A stretch of DNA of 9,060 nucleotides from DYIB01 sp049320945 (GTDB lineage Bacteria; Pseudomonadota; Gammaproteobacteria; Burkholderiales; Rhodocyclaceae): contig JBMOQT010000141.1 in NCBI GenBank assembly GCA_049320945.1, forward strand, positions 1 through 9,060, written 5' to 3'. How positions within the stretch are numbered: position 1 is the stretch's first letter; every line of letters begins with the position of its first letter. Below, one piece after another: positions 6,121 through 9,060 of the stretch. Below the pieces are notes generated by a model that searched no databases, was not told the DNA's origin, and saw nothing but the letters and a program-made list of their open reading frames with translations. Made by a program: the position numbers and the translations under genes.

Positions 6121-7263
6121 TCACTGGGCGATCTGGCCCGACAAACGGACGATGGACAGGTCCACGTAGGACGAGCCGTTGTGCTTGTTGCGGGCGAAGT
6201 CGACCGTGAAGTCCCCCAGGTCGAAATTGCGCATGCTCTCCAAGGCGGCGATGAACTTGTCCCGCGTCAGATCCCTGCCGGCGCGGTTCAGCGCCTCGAC
6301 CAGGATCTTGGCGGCGATATAGCCTTCCAATGAGACGTGGTGCGGCTCCTGCCTGTCCTGGCTGGCGGCCAGGGCCTGCCGGTACTGGCGCACCACCGCG
6401 TACTTGTTACTCCAGGGGGAGGGCACGACCTGGGCGATGGCGATGCCCGAGGCTTCGGTGCCCAGCTCTTTGACCAGCTGGGCGCTGCTGACCACCGACA
6501 GGCCGAAGAACTGGGCGCGCTCGCCGGTCTTGAGATACTCGCGCACGAAGGACACGGAGGCCTTGCCCGCCGTGGCCAGGATCACCGCTCCTGGCTTCGC
6601 CTGGGCCACCATCCGGGCCGCGTGGGCGGCGTCGTAGCTGGGCGGCGCGATCGCGCCGCTGGCCACGGCCTGGAGCTTGAATTTCTTCAGCGCCTCCTCG
6701 GCGCTCTTCAGACCCGCCTTGCCGAAATTGTCGTCCTGGTAGGCGACCGCGATATCCTTCACCCCGACGGTGACCAGCTGCTCGACGATCTTCAGCATTT
6801 CGTCGCTGTAGCTGGCGCGCACATGGAAGGTCACCGGGGAGGTCTTCTCGCGCAGCGCGTCGGCGCCGGTGTACGGCGCCACCAGCGGCACGCCAGCCTT
6901 TTGGGCCAGCGGCTGCGCGGCCAGCGCCGAGCCGGTGCCGGCATAGCCGAACAGGGCGAAAACCCGATCCTCCTCGATGAGCTTGCGGGTGTTCTGGGTC
7001 GTGCGCTGGGGATCGTAGGCGTCGTCCAAGGTGCGCAGCTCGATGCGCCGCCCGTGCACGCCGCCCTTGGCATTGACCTGATCCAGATATAAGTTTATGC
7101 CTTTGGTATAATAGATGCCGTTCTCGGCCAGCGGGCCGCTCAGCACCACCGACTGTCCCAGCAGCACCGACGTCGGGGCTACACCCGGCTCGGCCCGGGC
7201 GGCAGAACCTAGTAACGCGCCGCTGGCGAGCAGGGCCATCACCCTTCGAATAGGAAATTTCAT
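6121..7263 (-). CDS. Periplasmic solute-binding protein, LivK-like (Peripla_BP_6 type)
   Basis: 380 residues from the ATG at 7263-7261, chosen because it has a Shine-Dalgarno (GGAG six bases before) and starts a Sec signal peptide (MKFPIRRVMALLASGALLGSAARA, cut before Glu25); a longer reading frame back to 7326 would cross the promoter. The mature protein has the type I periplasmic binding fold: a first strand with LLGQSVVLSGP (34-44), GINLYLDQVNAKGGVHGRRIEL (55-76), LFGYAGTGSALA (104-115), then a second lobe with VKDIAVAYQDDNFGKAGL (168-185) and GYIAAKILVEALNRAG (314-329). Relatives bind amino acids, amides, urea or aromatic acids for ABC importers, or act as sensors. No permease or ATPase gene is adjacent, so it is an orphan subunit here; the ligand is unknown. 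The neighbour upstream is a diguanylate cyclase in the same direction. Confidence 0.9.
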   Translation of the reverse strand: MKFPIRRVMALLASGALLGSAARAEPGVAPTSVLLGQSVVLSGPLAENGIYYTKGINLYLDQVNAKGGVHGRRIELRTLDDAYDPQRTTQNTRKLIEEDRVFALFGYAGTGSALAAQPLAQKAGVPLVAPYTGADALREKTSPVTFHVRASYSDEMLKIVEQLVTVGVKDIAVAYQDDNFGKAGLKSAEEALKKFKLQAVASGAIAPPSYDAAHAARMVAQAKPGAVILATAGKASVSFVREYLKTGERAQFFGLSVVSSAQLVKELGTEASGIAIAQVVPSPWSNKYAVVRQYRQALAASQDRQEPHHVSLEGYIAAKILVEALNRAGRDLTRDKFIAALESMRNFDLGDFTVDFARNKHNGSSYVDLSIVRLSGQIAQ

Positions 7264-7285
7264 GCCGTCTCCGCTCCCTACTATG

Positions 7286-7320
7286 TTGTTGGCGTGGCTG
7301 ATTATATAGGGCGCCAACAA
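7286..7320 (-). promoter_or_regulatory. Promoter of the solute-binding gene inside an inverted repeat
   Basis: On the minus strand a perfect -10 box TATAAT (7306-7301) lies between the arms of a 9-bp perfect inverted repeat, TTGTTGGCG (7286-7294) and CGCCAACAA (7312-7320), with a 17-base spacer. The -35 position (about 7329-7324, CTGGTG) is poor, suggesting dependence on an activator, or repression by a dimer on the repeat. Because the -10 lies between the arms, the repeat cannot fold in the transcript (start near 7294), which favours a DNA-binding site. The protein that would bind is unknown. The rest of the 7264-7372 gap shows nothing else; no clear terminator for the upstream gene is visible. 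Confidence 0.55.
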
Positions 7321-7372
7321 AAACACCAGGGAGCGCCCCGTCCGGAACGAGCACTTGGGCCGGCAGCGGCCT

Positions 7373-8776
7373 TTACTCCATCACCACGACCCGGTTCTTG
7401 CCCAGGCGCTTGGCCCGGAGGGTGCCTTCGTCGGCACGGCGGACGAAATCCTTGATGTCCTCGCCCGGCACGTATTGGGTGGCGCCGATGCTGACGGAGC
7501 TGCGCAGGGTTAGCCCCGGCGCCGGGTGGAATTCCAGTGCTTCGAAGCACTCACGCAGGCGCTCCGCCACGGCGCGCGCCTCACTCAGGGGCGTCTCCGG
7601 CAGCAGGATGACGAATTCCTCCCCACCGTAACGGTAGGCGCTGTCCGGACGGCGCAGGCAGCCCCGGATGGTTTCCGCCAGGCGCACCAGCACCCGGTCC
7701 CCTTCCAAGTGGCCGCAGCGGTCGTTGAACTCCTTGAAGTTGTCCACGTCGAGCACCAGCAGGGACAGGGGCCGCTGGTAGCGCTCGGCGCGCTCGGACT
7801 CGTGCTTGATCTGCTCGTAGAAGTGCCGGGAGTTGAACAGCCCGGTGAGACCGTCGGTGATGCTCAGTTGGCGATAGCGCTCTTCACTTTCGCGCAGGGC
7901 CGCCTCGACCGCCTTGCGTTCGGTGATGTCGCGCACAAAGCCGATGAATACCGGCCGCCCGCCGATGTGCACCACCGAGACGGCCAGTTCGACCGGGAAT
8001 TCGCTGCCGTCGGCGCGCACGGCGGACATCTCGATGCGCCGGCCCAGAATCGCCTTGCGCCCGGTGGCGAGGTAGCGGGCGAAGCCCCGGCGATGCCGCT
8101 CGCGCAGATGCGGCGGCACGATCAGGTCTTCCATGGGCCTGCCGATGGCTTGGCCGCGGGTGTGGCCGAAGGTCTTCTCCGCCGCGGGGTTGAACTCGAT
8201 GATGCGCCCCTCGTGATCGATGGTGATAATGCAGTCGAGGGCGGTCTCCAAGATGGCCGACTTGCGCATCTCGCTTTCTTCCATGGCTGCCTGGGCGCGG
8301 CGGCGCTCGGTGACGTCCTGGAGGGTTTCGATGGCGCCGATGATGCGTCCCGCGCCATCGCACAAGGGGGCGGCGGTGAAGAACAGCCAGCGCCCGCCGT
8401 CGCCGAACCTGGGGAAGAAGTCCTCGGCCTCGTAGGCGCCGTCGATGAGCTTGGACCTGCGGCACTTTCCCGGGTAGAAGCGCGCCACTTCCGCGGCGTC
8501 GGCGCCATCGACGATGAGGTCGGCGAGCACCGGCCGCTCGCTGGAGTAAAAGGCGCGCCATTGCTCGTGCGTGCCGATCACCTGCGCCGCGGCCGTTCCC
8601 GTCAGCACCTCGCAGGCCTTGTTCCAGTGGGTGACGGTATGGGCGGCATCGATGACGAAAGTGGGAATGGGCGAGGCTTCGATATGGCCGCCGATGATCT
8701 CCGTCGCCAGCCACCGGGCCTCGGGGGGCAATCCCTGGAGCGGGAGCTGCCTTGCCTTCTTGCCCTTGGATGCCAT
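7373..8776 (-). CDS. Soluble PAS-PAS-GGEEF diguanylate cyclase
   Basis: 467 residues from the ATG at 8776-8774 (Shine-Dalgarno GGAAGG about six bases before); a GTG at 8791 would add five residues and is less likely. No membrane segment or signal peptide, so it acts in the cytoplasm. Order: PAS 1 (about 27-157, ending in the DVTERRRA linker), PAS 2 (about 167-290, ending DITERKAV), a short coiled connector (EAALRESEERYRQLS), and a GGEEF domain (about 305-467). The catalytic motif GGEEF is intact (384-388), as are the metal Asp343 in LDVDNFKEFND and the start motif DGLTGLFNSRHF. The RxxD inhibitory site (Arg375-Asp378, five residues before GGEEF) is present, so product inhibition by c-di-GMP is expected. 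It should make c-di-GMP from two GTP in response to an unknown signal sensed by the PAS domains. No EAL domain follows. Confidence 0.95.
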   Translation of the reverse strand: MASKGKKARQLPLQGLPPEARWLATEIIGGHIEASPIPTFVIDAAHTVTHWNKACEVLTGTAAAQVIGTHEQWRAFYSSERPVLADLIVDGADAAEVARFYPGKCRRSKLIDGAYEAEDFFPRFGDGGRWLFFTAAPLCDGAGRIIGAIETLQDVTERRRAQAAMEESEMRKSAILETALDCIITIDHEGRIIEFNPAAEKTFGHTRGQAIGRPMEDLIVPPHLRERHRRGFARYLATGRKAILGRRIEMSAVRADGSEFPVELAVSVVHIGGRPVFIGFVRDITERKAVEAALRESEERYRQLSITDGLTGLFNSRHFYEQIKHESERAERYQRPLSLLVLDVDNFKEFNDRCGHLEGDRVLVRLAETIRGCLRRPDSAYRYGGEEFVILLPETPLSEARAVAERLRECFEALEFHPAPGLTLRSSVSIGATQYVPGEDIKDFVRRADEGTLRAKRLGKNRVVVME

Positions 8777-8794
8777 CGCTGCCCTTCCCACTGC

Positions 8795-8852
8795 GCCGCC
8801 GGAGGCGGCTCCCTCTGACTCCCATTATCGGATGTGGAAGGGGGGAAATGAA
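8795..8852 (-). promoter_or_regulatory. Probable promoter and leader hairpin of the diguanylate cyclase gene
   Basis: On the minus strand GATAAT (8829-8824) is a good -10; 17 bases upstream is TTCATT (8852-8847), a half-match -35. A start near 8817 would give a leader of about 40 bases. That leader contains a perfect 6-bp GC-only hairpin (GCCGCC 8809-8804, loop UCC, GGCGGC 8800-8795) just before the Shine-Dalgarno. It lacks a U-tract, so it is not a terminator; it may simply stabilise the RNA or tune translation. Confidence 0.4.
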
Positions 8853-8872
8853 GGAAAAGCTCGCGGCCTACA

Positions 8873-9060
8873 AAGTCAGCCTTCGCCGCAAGGTCAGGGG
8901 GTTCTCCGGCTCGGTGCCGAAAGGGGGACTTGTGGCTCCGGCCCGCGCCTGCGGCGCTTGACTTGCTGCGCAAGTCAGCCTTCGCCGCAAGGTCAGGGGG
9001 TTCTCCGGCTCGGTGCCGAAAGGGGGACTTGTGGCTTCGGCCCGCGCCTGTGGGCGCTTG
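8873..9060. repeat. Two tandem copies of a 99-bp intergenic repeat (second cut by the window edge)
   Basis: Copy 1 is 8873-8971; copy 2 starts at 8972 and is visible for 89 bases. Over that stretch they are almost identical: one C-to-T change (unit position 66) and a small change near unit position 80 where copy 2 has one extra base (CTGTGGGCGC versus CTGCGGCGC). A perfect 8-bp palindrome, TGACTTGC-TGC-GCAAGTCA (8959-8977), straddles the junction. Each unit also contains AAGTC and, inverted, GACTT. The repeat ends at 8873 on the left: the bases before it do not match the unit end. No gene fits: a minus-strand frame has TGA stops within each unit and other frames lack a start with a ribosome site. 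I do not recognise the family, and the array may continue to the right. Confidence 0.85.

Noticed and set aside
7310..7372. Intrinsic terminator after the diguanylate cyclase gene
   Set aside because: A 5-bp GC hairpin (GGCCG-CTGC-CGGCC) follows the stop, but no U-tract follows it; the TTTTT further on has no good stem.
8873..9060. CRISPR array
   Set aside because: The 99-bp units are joined directly without variable spacers, and no cas gene is near.

Overview
The window looks like chromosomal DNA of a high-GC Gram-negative bacterium, most likely a betaproteobacterium (Rhodocyclales/Azoarcus-like is my best guess, from gene order and protein style). The lipid A gene lpxH and several secreted envelope proteins show an outer membrane. 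I see no IS element, phage gene, tRNA, rRNA or CRISPR array.

Layout. (a) 1-495, minus strand: a perfect -35 box (TTGACA) that overlaps the stop of lpxH drives a leader matching the yybP-ykoY manganese riboswitch. Its terminator hairpin and its aptamer P1 stem compete for the same bases. Downstream lie a 54-residue small membrane protein and, 9 bases further on, the start of an Alx/TerC-family gene that runs off the left edge. (b) 492-4593, minus strand: a compact operon encoding a secreted TPR protein, a secreted YkuD-fold L,D-transpeptidase or carboxypeptidase, a periplasmic cyclophilin, a cytoplasmic cyclophilin, and LpxH. (c) 4741-6120, plus strand: cysS, divergent from that operon. (d) 6121-7263, minus strand: a solute-binding protein of the branched-chain-amino-acid type, meeting cysS end to end with no base between them. 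Its promoter has a perfect TATAAT inside a 9+9 bp inverted repeat. (e) 7373-8776, minus strand: a soluble PAS-PAS-GGEEF diguanylate cyclase. (f) 8777-9060: the promoter and leader of that gene, then two near-identical 99-bp tandem repeat units, the second cut by the window edge.

How it fits together. The central operon is an envelope-maintenance set: peptidoglycan peptide processing, periplasmic and cytoplasmic prolyl isomerisation, and lipid A synthesis. The TPR protein and the L,D-transpeptidase share a related C-terminal NTF2-like domain, and their stop and start codons overlap, so they probably work as a pair. The left-hand unit should be switched on by Mn2+ and export or balance Mn2+. 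The most novel item is the uncharacterised 54-aa membrane protein sandwiched between the Mn2+ switch and the Alx/TerC gene. The right-hand part pairs a lone solute-binding protein with a c-di-GMP synthase, with no transporter genes beside it.
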